Positions 7,417 through 14,987 of a stretch of DNA of 28,473 bases are shown one piece after another. Within the stretch, counting starts at the first letter, position 1, and each line of letters begins with the position of its first letter. The notes under the pieces were generated by a model that was given only the letters and a program-made list of their open reading frames with translations, was not told where the DNA came from and ran no database searches. Source of the DNA: Firmicutes bacterium UBA4881 (GTDB lineage Bacteria > Bacillota > DTU065); assembly GCA_002399235.1 (NCBI GenBank), contig DHDH01000013.1:71748-100220 (forward strand). Reading direction: 5' to 3'. Made by a program: the position numbers and the translations under genes.

Positions 7417-8694
7417 TTATAGATTTTTAATATATCTAGAGAACTCTTTAATTTTTCTCTGGATTTCATCGGTAGATTCTTTGGCGGCTTGTTTGATGGC
7501 GGTTTCTGGATTTTCGTTTTGGAGAACTACCTTGTTGAAAGCAAAATCAATATAGCGGTTAGCTACGTGGCCGCCAATAACTGCAGTCTGCATACGGCAG
7601 GTAGCTAGAGCTTCTTTGGCTAGACCTAATTTATCTTTAGGGAATGGTGCGTTGTCGATAGCATTTTTGTTAGCAAAGAAAAGCCTGTTTTTGTGCAACT
7701 GGTTACCAGCTTGAGAGAACTTAACTGCGAAATCGTTGGAACTTAGCCATTCCATGAACTTCCATGCAGCATCTTTCTTCTTGGTGGAGTTAACCATGGA
7801 CCAAACTAACATTTTACCAGTGTTGGTGCGATCAATAGAGCCATCTTTTTGTTTGGTACCAGGGAAAAGAGTAATATCCCATTTACCACTAAGTTGAGGA
7901 GCAGTAATTTCAAAACCAGCATAGTACCAGTTCTGCAAGATCTGTAGTGGAGTTTGACCACTAGCAAAGGTAGTAAAGGCAGGGTCCTCAAGTGGCAACT
8001 TATATTCTTTGTGAAGAGCAGTTAACTCTTTAAATGCAGCGATATTTTCAGGAGAATCTAAGTTAGAGGCAGAGCCATCGTTTTTGTAGATATCTGACTT
8101 TCTCTGGAAAACAAAAGGCAATAGTTTACCTACGTTTGGACTATCACCTTGATAGAAGTAGAAGGTATCCATGTTGCGAGCTTTAAGCTTGATAGAAGCA
8201 GCTCTTACATCATCCCAAGTTTGGGGTGCACTAAGACCTAACTCTTTGAAAATATCAGTGCGGTAGTAAGTCCATTCCCAGTTAACCTCGCCAGGTATAG
8301 CGAAAAGAGCAGACTTATATGATACAGCTGGTAAAAGCATAGGGTTCATTTGATTAGTTACATTTTTAATTCCTGACAAGGTGTTGAGGTTAACTAAAGC
8401 ACCACGTACACCTAATTCAACAGCTTGGTTGGAGTAGAGTTCGACAATGTCAGGGGCATCTCCACCTAGATAAGCTAAAAGCAGCTTGTTGTTAATATCT
8501 TCAGTGGGGACAAGAACGATATCTACTTCGATACCTGTTTTTTTAGTAAAGTCGTTTTTAACCATATCTCTGAGAACTTCGCCCATTTCTGCACCATACC
8601 AGGTCCAGACGGTTATTTTCTCAGCTGCTAAAGTGCTACAAACTAAAATGAAGACTAAGCTTAAGCTAAGGAACCATTTTTTTGACCGGAACAT
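7417..8694 (-). CDS. Extracellular solute-binding protein family 1 (sugar-type ABC)
   Basis: A 425-residue family 1 solute-binding protein. The signal peptide is residues 1-24 (FLSLSLVFILVCSTLAA); a true lipobox is not clear, although C19 lies in the hydrophobic core. The mature protein begins EKITVWTWYGAEMGEVLRDM and has the family patterns APDIVELYSNQAVELG, TWDDVRAASIKLK and KKDAAWKFMEWLSS. Such proteins capture sugars or polyols and hand them to a two-permease ABC importer. No permease or ATPase gene adjoins it. ATG at 8694 has GGGAGGA upstream. A cluster of GTTATA motifs lies in its upstream region. Confidence 0.9.
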   Translation of the reverse strand: MFRSKKWFLSLSLVFILVCSTLAAEKITVWTWYGAEMGEVLRDMVKNDFTKKTGIEVDIVLVPTEDINNKLLLAYLGGDAPDIVELYSNQAVELGVRGALVNLNTLSGIKNVTNQMNPMLLPAVSYKSALFAIPGEVNWEWTYYRTDIFKELGLSAPQTWDDVRAASIKLKARNMDTFYFYQGDSPNVGKLLPFVFQRKSDIYKNDGSASNLDSPENIAAFKELTALHKEYKLPLEDPAFTTFASGQTPLQILQNWYYAGFEITAPQLSGKWDITLFPGTKQKDGSIDRTNTGKMLVWSMVNSTKKKDAAWKFMEWLSSNDFAVKFSQAGNQLHKNRLFFANKNAIDNAPFPKDKLGLAKEALATCRMQTAVIGGHVANRYIDFAFNKVVLQNENPETAIKQAAKESTDEIQRKIKEFSRYIKNL

Positions 8695-8763
8695 TAAGAA
8701 ATTCCTCCCTTTTGATTAGGTTACACATAAGCCCGTGCAAACAATAATGAACCAGATAAACTC

Positions 8764-8817
8764 GTTATAAGGAATAGGTGTTATAACTCTATATCCTGCG
8801 TTATATAACGGTTATAT
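8764..8817. promoter_or_regulatory. Cluster of four GTTATA motifs, possible operator array
   Basis: GTTATAA (8764), the palindrome GTTATAAC (8780-8787), the palindrome GTTATATAAC (8800-8809, within CGTTATATAACG at 8799-8810) and GTTATAT (8811) lie within 54 bases upstream of the solute-binding protein gene. They could be binding sites for a sugar-responsive regulator or a set of AT-rich -10-like elements. The motifs are visible directly; the role is inference. Confidence 0.35.
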
Positions 8818-8964
8818 TCTTAATATCTATTCTCCTCATTCTGGTTTTTTCCTTCTATGAGAAAAGAAAAATAGTAAAAAGTTTGAAATAACTTAGATCA
8901 TGGATAAGAATCCGAGGGAGGGAAAAATCTCGCTAATACTCTTACCCTATAAGGTAAAATGTAG

Positions 8965-9588
8965 TTATTCGGAACTGTTTTTTATGGGGTCTTTAATCAT
9001 TATTAGCCAGCAGCCTAATAAGTCGCGGGTTGAACCTCGCAAGGAAAAACCAGCACTTTTGTAAAGACGATAGGCTTTTTCGTTTTCCGGGCGCACTTCC
9101 AATACAACATGTTGGTTACCAATCTCTAAAAGAGCTTGATCAAGTAATACCTTACCAATACCATGAGATTGTTCACTTGGTAGAAGGGCAATAGACATGA
9201 TTCTGCCTCTAATAGGAGGCAGATCAACATCGTAATGGCGTTTCATTTGCAGTTGAGAGTGGATAAGCTTACTGATCTCACTAGGTTTGATAACTAAGTT
9301 TCCTTTAATTAAAGCTTGCAAATAATTTTTTAACGAGGAAAGCGAAAAGAGCTTTCTATTAGTTTGAGAATCGTTATCAGTATAACAACAATAGCCTACA
9401 GCAGGATCACCATAAAGGAGGACTCTAGCTCCTGATTTCATTAGCGTGGTAAAAGAAGGAATTAATAGCTTTTGGACGCGAGCATCGGAGCCAGGTCCGT
9501 AGTAAAAAGAAACACTACCTGGAAATGCCTGGGTATAGATTTCAGCTATTCTGGCTAGATCATTTTGCTTAGCATAACGAAGGGACAT
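8965..9588 (-). CDS. GNAT-family N-acetyltransferase
   Basis: A cytoplasmic acetyltransferase of 207 residues that would use acetyl-CoA; the acceptor is unknown. The N-terminus MSLRYAKQNDLARIAEIYTQAF is typical, the acetyl-CoA loop is seen as LPSEQSHGIGKVLLDQAL (Q/RxxGxG), and VVLEVRPENEKAYRLYKSAGF is the C-terminal GNAT pattern. I place the start at ATG 9588: the sequence AGGTGAT just ahead overlaps the stop of the upstream deacetylase and works as its ribosome binding site, while a GTG at 9597 would abut that stop directly. The arrangement points to translational coupling with the deacetylase. Confidence 0.88.
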   Translation of the reverse strand: MSLRYAKQNDLARIAEIYTQAFPGSVSFYYGPGSDARVQKLLIPSFTTLMKSGARVLLYGDPAVGYCCYTDNDSQTNRKLFSLSSLKNYLQALIKGNLVIKPSEISKLIHSQLQMKRHYDVDLPPIRGRIMSIALLPSEQSHGIGKVLLDQALLEIGNQHVVLEVRPENEKAYRLYKSAGFSLRGSTRDLLGCWLIMIKDPIKNSSE

Positions 9589-9597
9589 AATAATCAC

Positions 9598-10491
9598 CTA
9601 TTCTACTAGATTAAACTCGAAGTGGGTAATGTCCTCTCCTTTAGCTTCGTCAATAAAATCTTTCAGAGGGACAATTTCCAGGCCTTTTTCTCTTAAACCA
9701 TCGATAACCTTCGGTAAGGCTTGGATTAAAGCGTTATGGTCTCCGCCTTCACTAGCAATGAGAGCACCACTATCATGGAGAAGAATTATTTCCCCACCTT
9801 TGGATTTATTAACAATTCGCGCAATAATATTAGAAGCAGAAGTACTTTTTTTCCAGTCTCTTCCCGAGATGGTCCAGAGAACAATCTCTTGACCTATAAG
9901 GTGAGCAAGTCTTCTATAGCGAGCGTCATACATACCCCTTGGAGGACGTAGGTAAGTAGGAGTTTCTCCCGTAACTTGTCTGACAATCTTATTCGTGCCA
10001 ATAATCTCTGCAGTTAACTTTGATTGTGTAAGAGTAGGGACATTGACATGATGATAAGTATGATTACCTACTTCGTGACCTTCATCAACAATACGGGCAG
10101 CAATCTCAGGATATTTTTCTACATGTGAACCAACCATAAAGAAGGTAGCTTTAACATTTTTCTCCTTAAGGATATCTAAAATTTGAGCTGTATATTCTCT
10201 GCTAGGACCATCGTCAAAGGTTAGAGTAACTTGATTGGAGTTAAGTGAACCTCTTCTATAGATGTCTGGCTGATAATCAAAGCCATAGTAGACATAGAAA
10301 TTAGCGACTATAAGGATGAGGGAAATAGCTAAAGAAGTTGCGATAATCCAACGCAGGTATTTATGTTTTAAAACCTGATTAATAGTTTTATAGCGTTTAG
10401 CAATTTTTAATAAGAAACTATTCATTAAAGCTCCTAAGCAGGCAAAGATAAGTATACTAAAGATAATTCTAGTATTTGTAAAAGGACCCAT
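9598..10491 (-). CDS. Membrane-anchored polysaccharide deacetylase (NodB domain)
   Basis: A 297-residue carbohydrate esterase family 4 protein that removes acetyl groups from envelope glycans such as peptidoglycan GlcNAc. Two membrane segments (about 10-27 and 48-68) precede the NodB domain, which shows motif 1 TFDDGP at 91-96, motif 2 HTYHH at 144-148 (metal ligands H144 and H148), motif 3 RPPRG, a DW motif and motif 5 LLHDSG. All key residues are present, so it should be active. ATG at 10491 is preceded by GGAGG. It heads a two-gene unit with the GNAT gene and diverges from the ECF sigma operon. Confidence 0.92.
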   Translation of the reverse strand: MGPFTNTRIIFSILIFACLGALMNSFLLKIAKRYKTINQVLKHKYLRWIIATSLAISLILIVANFYVYYGFDYQPDIYRRGSLNSNQVTLTFDDGPSREYTAQILDILKEKNVKATFFMVGSHVEKYPEIAARIVDEGHEVGNHTYHHVNVPTLTQSKLTAEIIGTNKIVRQVTGETPTYLRPPRGMYDARYRRLAHLIGQEIVLWTISGRDWKKSTSASNIIARIVNKSKGGEIILLHDSGALIASEGGDHNALIQALPKVIDGLREKGLEIVPLKDFIDEAKGEDITHFEFNLVE

Positions 10492-10541
10492 TGTTAACCT
10501 CCGATCTAGCTTTTAGCTATCTAAAAAAAATAAAAATAGTA

Positions 10542-10567
10542 TGAACTTTAAATGGTTTTCTTTCGTC
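10542..10567 (+). promoter_or_regulatory. ECF-sigma-type promoter of the SigY-like operon
   Basis: TGAAC (10542-10546) and CGTC (10564-10567) are 17 bases apart, which is the GAAC/CGTC geometry of ECF sigma promoters and resembles the autoregulated sigY promoter of Bacillus. Transcription would start near 10574, directly before GAGGTGA. The operon encodes an ECF sigma factor, so autoregulation is the natural reading. The in-frame ATG at 10552 lies inside this promoter and cannot be the start of the first gene. Confidence 0.7.
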
Positions 10568-10587
10568 ATACGAACGAGGTGATAAAG

Positions 10588-11490
10588 ATGCAACAGATAA
10601 TTAAAGCTGTAGATGTATACAAATCTTATCACAAAGAGCCTGTTCTTAAAGGGTTGAACCTTACTGTTAACAAAGGCCAGATTGTTGGCTTATTAGGCCC
10701 TAATGGTGCAGGGAAAACAACTACCGTCAGGCTACTAAACGGTGTAATTGGTCCTGATAAGGGCCAGCTAGAGGTCTTTGGATTAACTCCAGAGAAATCT
10801 GGTGATAAGATTCGTAGTTTATGTGGTGTGCTCACTGAAAGTGCTGGTTTATACCCTCATTTAAGTGGTGAGCAAAATTTAGCCTTTTTTGGTGAACTGT
10901 ATGGTGTAACGAAGAAAGAAGTTAGGTATGACTTGTTGAAAGACTTTGGCCTTTTAGAACACAAAGATAAAAAAGTGGGTAGTTATTCGACAGGGATGAA
11001 AAAGAGGTTAGGTATTGCTAAGGCATTACTGCCTAGTCCGGAGTTGTTGTTTTTAGACGAACCAACAACTGGACTAGATCCAGAAGGAGCACGTGATTTA
11101 CTAAGCTATATAGAGAAACTCAATAAAGAGAAGGGTGTTACCATATTAATTTGCACCCATATCTTAAAACAGGTAGAAGAACTATGTCACCGCTTCCTTT
11201 TTTTAGATAGTGGGAGGATTATCGAAGAAGGAACTCTAGAAGAGATCGAAGCTAAGTACCTAAAGGAGTTTCTTGTAAGGGTTGAGACTGATGTAAGTGT
11301 TAGTAACATCTCTTCTTCGTTTCAGCTAATAACCCATACCCCAGGCAAGCTCACTTTTAAACTAAGTAATAAGAGCGATATCCCTATTCTTCTACGGCAC
11401 TTGTTAGAGAAAGGTTCCGTATATAGTTCAGAAATATTAGGTCGCGACCTAGAAACTATGTATTTCAAGATTAGGGAGGCAGGAAGATGA
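10588..11490 (+). CDS. ABC transporter ATP-binding protein (YxlF/NatA-like)
   Basis: A 300-residue ATPase of the ABC-2 exporter type. Walker A is GPNGAGKT at 37-44, the signature is the YSTGMKKR variant usual for this subfamily, and Walker B is LLFLDEPTTGLDP, followed by the H-loop in ICTHILKQV. A C-terminal extension of about 90 residues follows the nucleotide-binding domain. I chose ATG 10588, with GAGGTGA at 10576-10582, because the longer reading would start inside the promoter. The ATGA overlap with the permease gene shows coupling. In the Bacillus sigY locus the equivalent pair YxlFG closes the operon; here it opens it. The substrate is unknown. Confidence 0.9.
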   Translation: MQQIIKAVDVYKSYHKEPVLKGLNLTVNKGQIVGLLGPNGAGKTTTVRLLNGVIGPDKGQLEVFGLTPEKSGDKIRSLCGVLTESAGLYPHLSGEQNLAFFGELYGVTKKEVRYDLLKDFGLLEHKDKKVGSYSTGMKKRLGIAKALLPSPELLFLDEPTTGLDPEGARDLLSYIEKLNKEKGVTILICTHILKQVEELCHRFLFLDSGRIIEEGTLEEIEAKYLKEFLVRVETDVSVSNISSSFQLITHTPGKLTFKLSNKSDIPILLRHLLEKGSVYSSEILGRDLETMYFKIREAGR

Positions 11491-12323
11491 ATATTAGAGC
11501 TATAAAAGCTATTGCGAAGAAAGATCTAAGCTCAGTGACCAGTAATGTGCAGATTTTCTTACCTATGATCATCGTGCCACTAATTTTTTGCGTTATCTTT
11601 CCTGCTACTTTAATCCTTGCTACTAGGTTTACTGATTTAAATCAAGCTACTAACATGGAACCAATCTTAAAAATACTAGAGAGTCTTCCTGAAGAAAGCA
11701 CTTTGGCCAAAGACTTGGCGAGTTTCACCGAACTAAATCAAAAGTTAATCTATCTTTTTCTCAATTACTTCTTTGCTCCAATGTTTCTACTCATACCAAT
11801 TATGGGAGCCAGTTTAGTTGCTGCTAATAGCTTTGCTGGTGAGAAAGAACGTCGGACTTTAGAAAGTTTGCTTTTTGCACCTGTCGATATCTTTTCGCTA
11901 TTTTTCGGTAAGGCATTAGCTGCCTTTCTTCTTGCTATAGGTTTAGCTATTGGTGGGTTTATTCTCTATGGGTTAACGATTAATATCTTAGGCTATCCTT
12001 TATTTAATAGAGCGATCTTTCCCCAAAGCAATTGGTTAGTGCTATTAATTTGGGTAGTCCCTTCCTTTAGCATTCTAGCGATTCTTTTTAATGTAGCTGT
12101 TTCGGCTAAGGTAAAAGGCTTTCAAGAAGCTAACCAAATGAGTGTTTTTGTAGTATTGCCCATCGTTTTTTTACTAATATCACAGATACTGGGAGCTTTT
12201 ATTATCGATACCAAGTTTTTATGGCTTTTAGGCGGGGGTGGTCTATTTATTTCCGCACTAGCCTTGTGGCGTATGGTAGGTTACTTTGATCGTAATCGTC
12301 TCTTTGAAAGCCAAATTTTTTAG
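11487..12323 (+). CDS. ABC-2 type permease (YxlG/NatB-like)
   Basis: A 278-residue membrane protein, partner of the ATPase that overlaps it by 4 bases (ATGA). About six membrane segments are visible: near residues 23-48, 86-112, 130-162, 180-205, 215-240 and 247-268. The sequence AANSFAGEKERRTLESLLFAPV between segments 2 and 3 is the ABC-2 coupling-helix pattern. It would export an unknown substrate, perhaps an ion, lipid or peptide antibiotic. Its place inside a sigma-factor operon suggests that export is what the sigma factor controls. Confidence 0.88.
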   Translation: MNIRAIKAIAKKDLSSVTSNVQIFLPMIIVPLIFCVIFPATLILATRFTDLNQATNMEPILKILESLPEESTLAKDLASFTELNQKLIYLFLNYFFAPMFLLIPIMGASLVAANSFAGEKERRTLESLLFAPVDIFSLFFGKALAAFLLAIGLAIGGFILYGLTINILGYPLFNRAIFPQSNWLVLLIWVVPSFSILAILFNVAVSAKVKGFQEANQMSVFVVLPIVFLLISQILGAFIIDTKFLWLLGGGGLFISALALWRMVGYFDRNRLFESQIF

Positions 12324-12338
12324 ATTGGGTGAAGCACT

Positions 12339-12860
12339 ATGCAATGGGAGGTAAAATCGAGAGAGTGTGATCTAGGCGAACAACAGTTACTAGATAAAGC
12401 TATTAAAGGAGATAAAGACGCTTTAAGCCTTCTACTACAGAACAATTATCAATTTATTATGGGGTATTTTATAAAACTCACTAGTTCGCCAGAGATTGCT
12501 CTTGATCTAACCCAAGAGACTATGTTAAGAGCGATAAAAAAGTTAAGCCAATTTAATAAAAAAGCCAAACTCTCGACTTGGTTAATTACAATTGGCACTA
12601 ATATCTATAGGGATTGGCTACGGAAAGAAAAACGTGCTAAGGAAGAGCTAGATCAATTGGTAATTAACGAACCAGCGCCTAAAAATGATGCTCTTAACCA
12701 GATAATTGAAAGCTTACCACCAGAAAAAAGGTTACCCTTGGTGTTGAAATATTACTATGGCTATACTTATGAGGAGATTGCCATAATTTTAGAGATTCCT
12801 CCTGGTACAGTACGTTCGAGATTGCATAATACCATTAAAGAATTAAGATGCAAACTCTAA
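12339..12860 (+). CDS. ECF-type RNA polymerase sigma factor, SigY-like
   Basis: A 173-residue extracytoplasmic-function sigma factor with only regions 2 and 4. Region 2 (about 30-95) includes NYQFIMGYFIKLTSSPEIALDLTQETMLRAIKKL and the DNA-melting part STWLITIGTNIYRDWLRKEKR. Region 4 (about 120-172) has LPPEKRLPLVLKYYYGYTYEEIAIILEIPPGTVRSRLHN, the -35-binding helix-turn-helix. ATG at 12339 has a modest GGGTGA site 6 bases upstream. The gene sits between an ABC transporter and a zinc-type anti-sigma factor, the setting of Bacillus sigY, and the TGAAC/CGTC promoter ahead of the operon fits a self-activating loop. Assignment to SigY proper is an inference from context. Confidence 0.9.
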   Translation: MQWEVKSRECDLGEQQLLDKAIKGDKDALSLLLQNNYQFIMGYFIKLTSSPEIALDLTQETMLRAIKKLSQFNKKAKLSTWLITIGTNIYRDWLRKEKRAKEELDQLVINEPAPKNDALNQIIESLPPEKRLPLVLKYYYGYTYEEIAIILEIPPGTVRSRLHNTIKELRCKL

Positions 12861-12879
12861 GAAAGGGAGGGAAAGTAAA

Positions 12880-13275
12880 ATGCTAAACTGCCAAAAAGCA
12901 GAAGAATTAATGATTGATACTTTATTAGAGAAAAAGCCTCTACCTAAAGAAGTAGCTAGTCATATTAATGAGTGCCAAAGTTGCCAAGTCCTATTTGATG
13001 ATCTGCAAAAAATGAAAAGCCTTCTCGATGAGCCTATAGAGTCCATGAATACACCACCTATTTGGTACTTTTCACACTTGGTGTCTTCAAATAAAGAAGA
13101 TGAAATTACTAGCCAGGAAACTATTCTCTTTTTTCTATTGGCAGGCTTTATCCTTGGTATAGCGTACTGGGTAATCAGGTTAAATTTGTTCGGACCATTT
13201 ATAGCGATAACTAGTTTTGGTGCTTTACTTCTTTCACTAGTGGCAGTGAGTGTAGGCAGAGAAACGAGGGATTAG
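12880..13275 (+). CDS. Membrane-bound zinc-finger anti-sigma factor
   Basis: A 131-residue protein whose N-terminal cytoplasmic part has the zinc-binding anti-sigma (ZAS) ligands: C4, H28, C32 and C35, the last three as H-x3-C-x2-C. Two membrane segments follow (about 85-105 and 106-127). ZAS proteins hold an ECF sigma factor at the membrane until a signal releases it. ATG at 12880 follows GGGAGGG. It lies 19 bases after the sigma gene, as expected for a cognate pair. It occupies the place of YxlC in the Bacillus sigY operon, but YxlC itself may not be homologous. Confidence 0.85.
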   Translation: MLNCQKAEELMIDTLLEKKPLPKEVASHINECQSCQVLFDDLQKMKSLLDEPIESMNTPPIWYFSHLVSSNKEDEITSQETILFFLLAGFILGIAYWVIRLNLFGPFIAITSFGALLLSLVAVSVGRETRD

Positions 13276-13277
13276 AG

Positions 13278-13634
13278 ATGCCGCTAGAACTATTTCCACT
13301 TCTAGGATTAATTCTACTAGCTCAAGGTTTATATATCTTTAAAAAAGCTAAGAAAAAAGGCTTTAATCACTGGCTCTGGGGGTTTATAGGACTTTTAAAT
13401 GCTCCCCTATCTTTAATCTACTTCCTGGTCTATTCTGCTTACAAAAGAGGCGAGAACTTAGCTAACTTATTAGTTAAATCACTCCTAGTAGGACTTTGGA
13501 GTGGAGGCATAATGGTCGTAGTCTCTTTAGTAAGCAGAGAAAAGTTTAGTTTAGAAGCTGAAGCCTTAATTGTAATTACAATTTTAGGAGCGATTTTAGG
13601 AATCGCTGGATTCTTGTGGGGGAAAGAATCTTAG
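13278..13634 (+). CDS. Four-TM protein with a YxlD/YxlE-like N-terminus
   Basis: A 118-residue membrane protein starting 2 bases after the anti-sigma stop. The first half, LILLAQGLYIFKKAKKKGFN then HWLWGFIGLLNAPLSLIYFL, has the pattern (hydrophobic segment, basic FxxAxKKG loop, WxWGxxGLxxxPxxL segment) of the small YxlD/YxlE proteins that help restrain SigY in Bacillus. Two more membrane segments (about 65-84 and 92-113) are added here, so it is about twice the size of those proteins. A role as co-anti-sigma factor is plausible from position and pattern; the extra half is unexplained. Confidence 0.7.
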   Translation: MPLELFPLLGLILLAQGLYIFKKAKKKGFNHWLWGFIGLLNAPLSLIYFLVYSAYKRGENLANLLVKSLLVGLWSGGIMVVVSLVSREKFSLEAEALIVITILGAILGIAGFLWGKES

Positions 13635-13781
13635 TTATAAGTTAAGAGCTAGTAGGTACAGTTTGGAAGGTATGAATATATTGTAGCTTTTAACCGGTAA
13701 GGCTACTTGTGAATGAGCTTACACCTATCTCTTTGGAACTTACATTTTTGTAAGGATGAGTTTTAGTTAAACAATTTTATG

Positions 13782-13810
13782 TACCAAGGCCTTTAAGGCC
13801 TTGGTATTTT
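13782..13810 (+). terminator. Terminator of the SigY-like operon
   Basis: TACCAAGGCCTT (13782-13793) and AAGGCCTTGGTA (13795-13806) form a perfect inverted repeat, in practice a 10-bp stem with a CTTTAAG-type loop. TTTT follows directly. It lies about 150 bases after the last gene of the operon. Confidence 0.75.
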
Positions 13811-14232
13811 ACGCTAGTTTTGAATTATGAGCAAACTCACGTAAAAAAACTCCCTGCCTTAAGTATAGAGAAACGAACCTACATAAGTACTTTCTCGTTT
13901 AACAAGTCTTGTTTAGAGTGGCACCGGCATCGATTAGCGAAAGATTTTCTCACAAGAGATTTTGGTTATGATAAAATCCCATGACTAACCCACAGAAGTG
14001 AAGGTTGCCTGCTTCAGCTATTGTTTTATTAAATAATCTTGTGGCGATAGTTCTATCTTCATATCGTAGTCTCTTTCTCTACTCGCTTTTTCTTGTTAAT
14101 AACAGGTCATTCGTTAAATCCTTCTTGGCTATTCAGGGCTTTCCTCTTTTGTTTATGCTTTTATGTACTTATGTTCCTTTTTTGCAAACCTTAAATTCTA
14201 AAAAGACTCTACCAAAACCTTAGCGGCAATAT

Positions 14233-14279
14233 AAAAGGACCTACCTCCCTGACTAATTTGTGGAAGGCTGGTCCTTTTT
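14233..14279 (+). terminator. Second plus-strand terminator-like hairpin
   Basis: AAAAGGACC (14233-14241) pairs with GGTCCTTTT (14270-14278), with further pairing of CCT (14244-14246) and AGG (14265-14267) inside, and a T-run at the end. No recognised gene precedes it within 590 bases, so it hints at an unannotated transcript. Confidence 0.6.
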
Positions 14280-14458
14280 GGTTTTACAATATAATGAAGT
14301 TTAAAACTGTTTAGCTATTTTAGGTGAACCAGATTGAGTTTTTTATACAACGGTATTTGGTTTTTTAGCTTACTAATTGTATCGTAATTTGCTAGTTAAC
14401 TTTAGCTGTAAAAAATGAATAGCTAGTTGGTATAGCTTTTAATCTCCCTCTTATTGTC

Positions 14459-14481
14459 AAAAAGGCTAAATTTATTTAGCC
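14459..14481 (-). terminator. Terminator overlapping the stop of the 122-residue gene
   Basis: On the minus strand GGCTAAAT (14481-14474) pairs with ATTTAGCC (14471-14464) across a two-base gap, followed by TTTTT (14463-14459). The stop codon TAA (14474-14472) lies inside the hairpin, so the terminator begins within the coding sequence. Confidence 0.8.
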
Positions 14482-14840
14482 ACTGTTTCATTACTTTGAG
14501 GTAGTTCTTTCTTTGGTGTACCTTTGATGCGAATTGTTCCATTTTGGTCTCTGGCTAACTCAAACTCATAACCTCTATTGGCTAGGGAAAGCGCTAGCCA
14601 GATAACAGTAATTACTAAAAGAGAACTAATAGCTGTATAAATAGGTGATTGATACTGAAGGGGAGGTAGAGGCGTTTTTGTACTGTTTTTTAAAAGGTAT
14701 TGGAGATCTTTAGGTAGTTCGGTTGTATTATTAGCAGCTGTTTTAATAGTGAATTCCTCTTTAGCTTGCATTAAAGAACGTAGCTCTTTAAGAAAAGGAA
14801 AGATGCTCATACTAGAGCGGTCTAAAGTTTTCATAGCCAT
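14472..14840 (-). CDS. Small one-TM protein of unknown function
   Basis: A 122-residue protein I do not recognise. Residues 1-65 are polar and probably cytoplasmic, with PKDLQYLLKN and a proline-rich stretch TPLPPLQYQSP just before a single membrane segment (about 66-86, YTAISSLLVITVIWLALSLA). A short tail of about 35 residues follows, with ELARDQNGTIRIKGTPKKE. ATG at 14840 is preceded by AAGGAGG at good distance and the gene ends in its own terminator, so I believe it is real. It lies between a gene-poor stretch and the divergent DUF3793 gene, which gives no clue to its job. Confidence 0.7.
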   Translation of the reverse strand: MAMKTLDRSSMSIFPFLKELRSLMQAKEEFTIKTAANNTTELPKDLQYLLKNSTKTPLPPLQYQSPIYTAISSLLVITVIWLALSLANRGYEFELARDQNGTIRIKGTPKKELPQSNETVAK

Positions 14841-14929
14841 TAATAGGCCTCCTTGTCTCCGGATATCTAGCTGTGAGACATGAAGACCGGAATATGTTAA
14901 TTAGTCTACCTTTATTTTAACACAGATAG

Positions 14930-14960
14930 AAAAAAGCAACTGTTTAAATCTCAGTTGCTT
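14930..14960 (-). terminator. Minus-strand intrinsic terminator upstream of DUF3793
   Basis: On the minus strand AAGCAACTG (14960-14952) and CAGTTGCTT (14942-14934) form a 9-bp stem ending in TTTTTT (14935-14930). No minus-strand gene ends nearby: the closest is the MinD/ferredoxin gene at 15470, on the far side of the plus-strand DUF3793 gene. It therefore most likely ends a long 3' end antisense to DUF3793 and shields the 122-residue gene. Confidence 0.7.
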
Positions 14961-14987
14961 AGGTCAAGCTGATTTAGGGTGTTTTAG

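Larger units (their letters stand above)
13635..14463. other. Gene-poor stretch with two plus-strand terminators
   Basis: About 830 bases without a convincing gene. It holds the terminator of the sigma operon (13782-13810), a second terminator-like hairpin (14233-14279), and a T-box-like string GAGTGGCACCG (13917-13927) between them. A hydrophobic 72-codon frame (14005-14223) starts with TTG, has no good binding site and looks like chance in T-rich DNA. The piece between the terminators (13811-14232) might make a small RNA or be a decayed gene. Confidence 0.45.

Noticed and set aside
10552..10587. Longer start (ATG 10552) for the ABC ATPase
   Set aside because: It lies between the -35 and -10 of the ECF-type promoter and has no binding site; ATG 10588 has one.
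13911..13980. T-box riboswitch around GAGTGGCACCGGC
   Set aside because: Only nine bases of the core match; there is no stem I with specifier, no proper terminator and no amino-acid gene downstream. Kept only as a weak observation.
14005..14223. 72-codon hydrophobic frame starting with TTG
   Set aside because: T-rich DNA gives hydrophobic codons by chance; the start is poor and the composition has no protein-like pattern.
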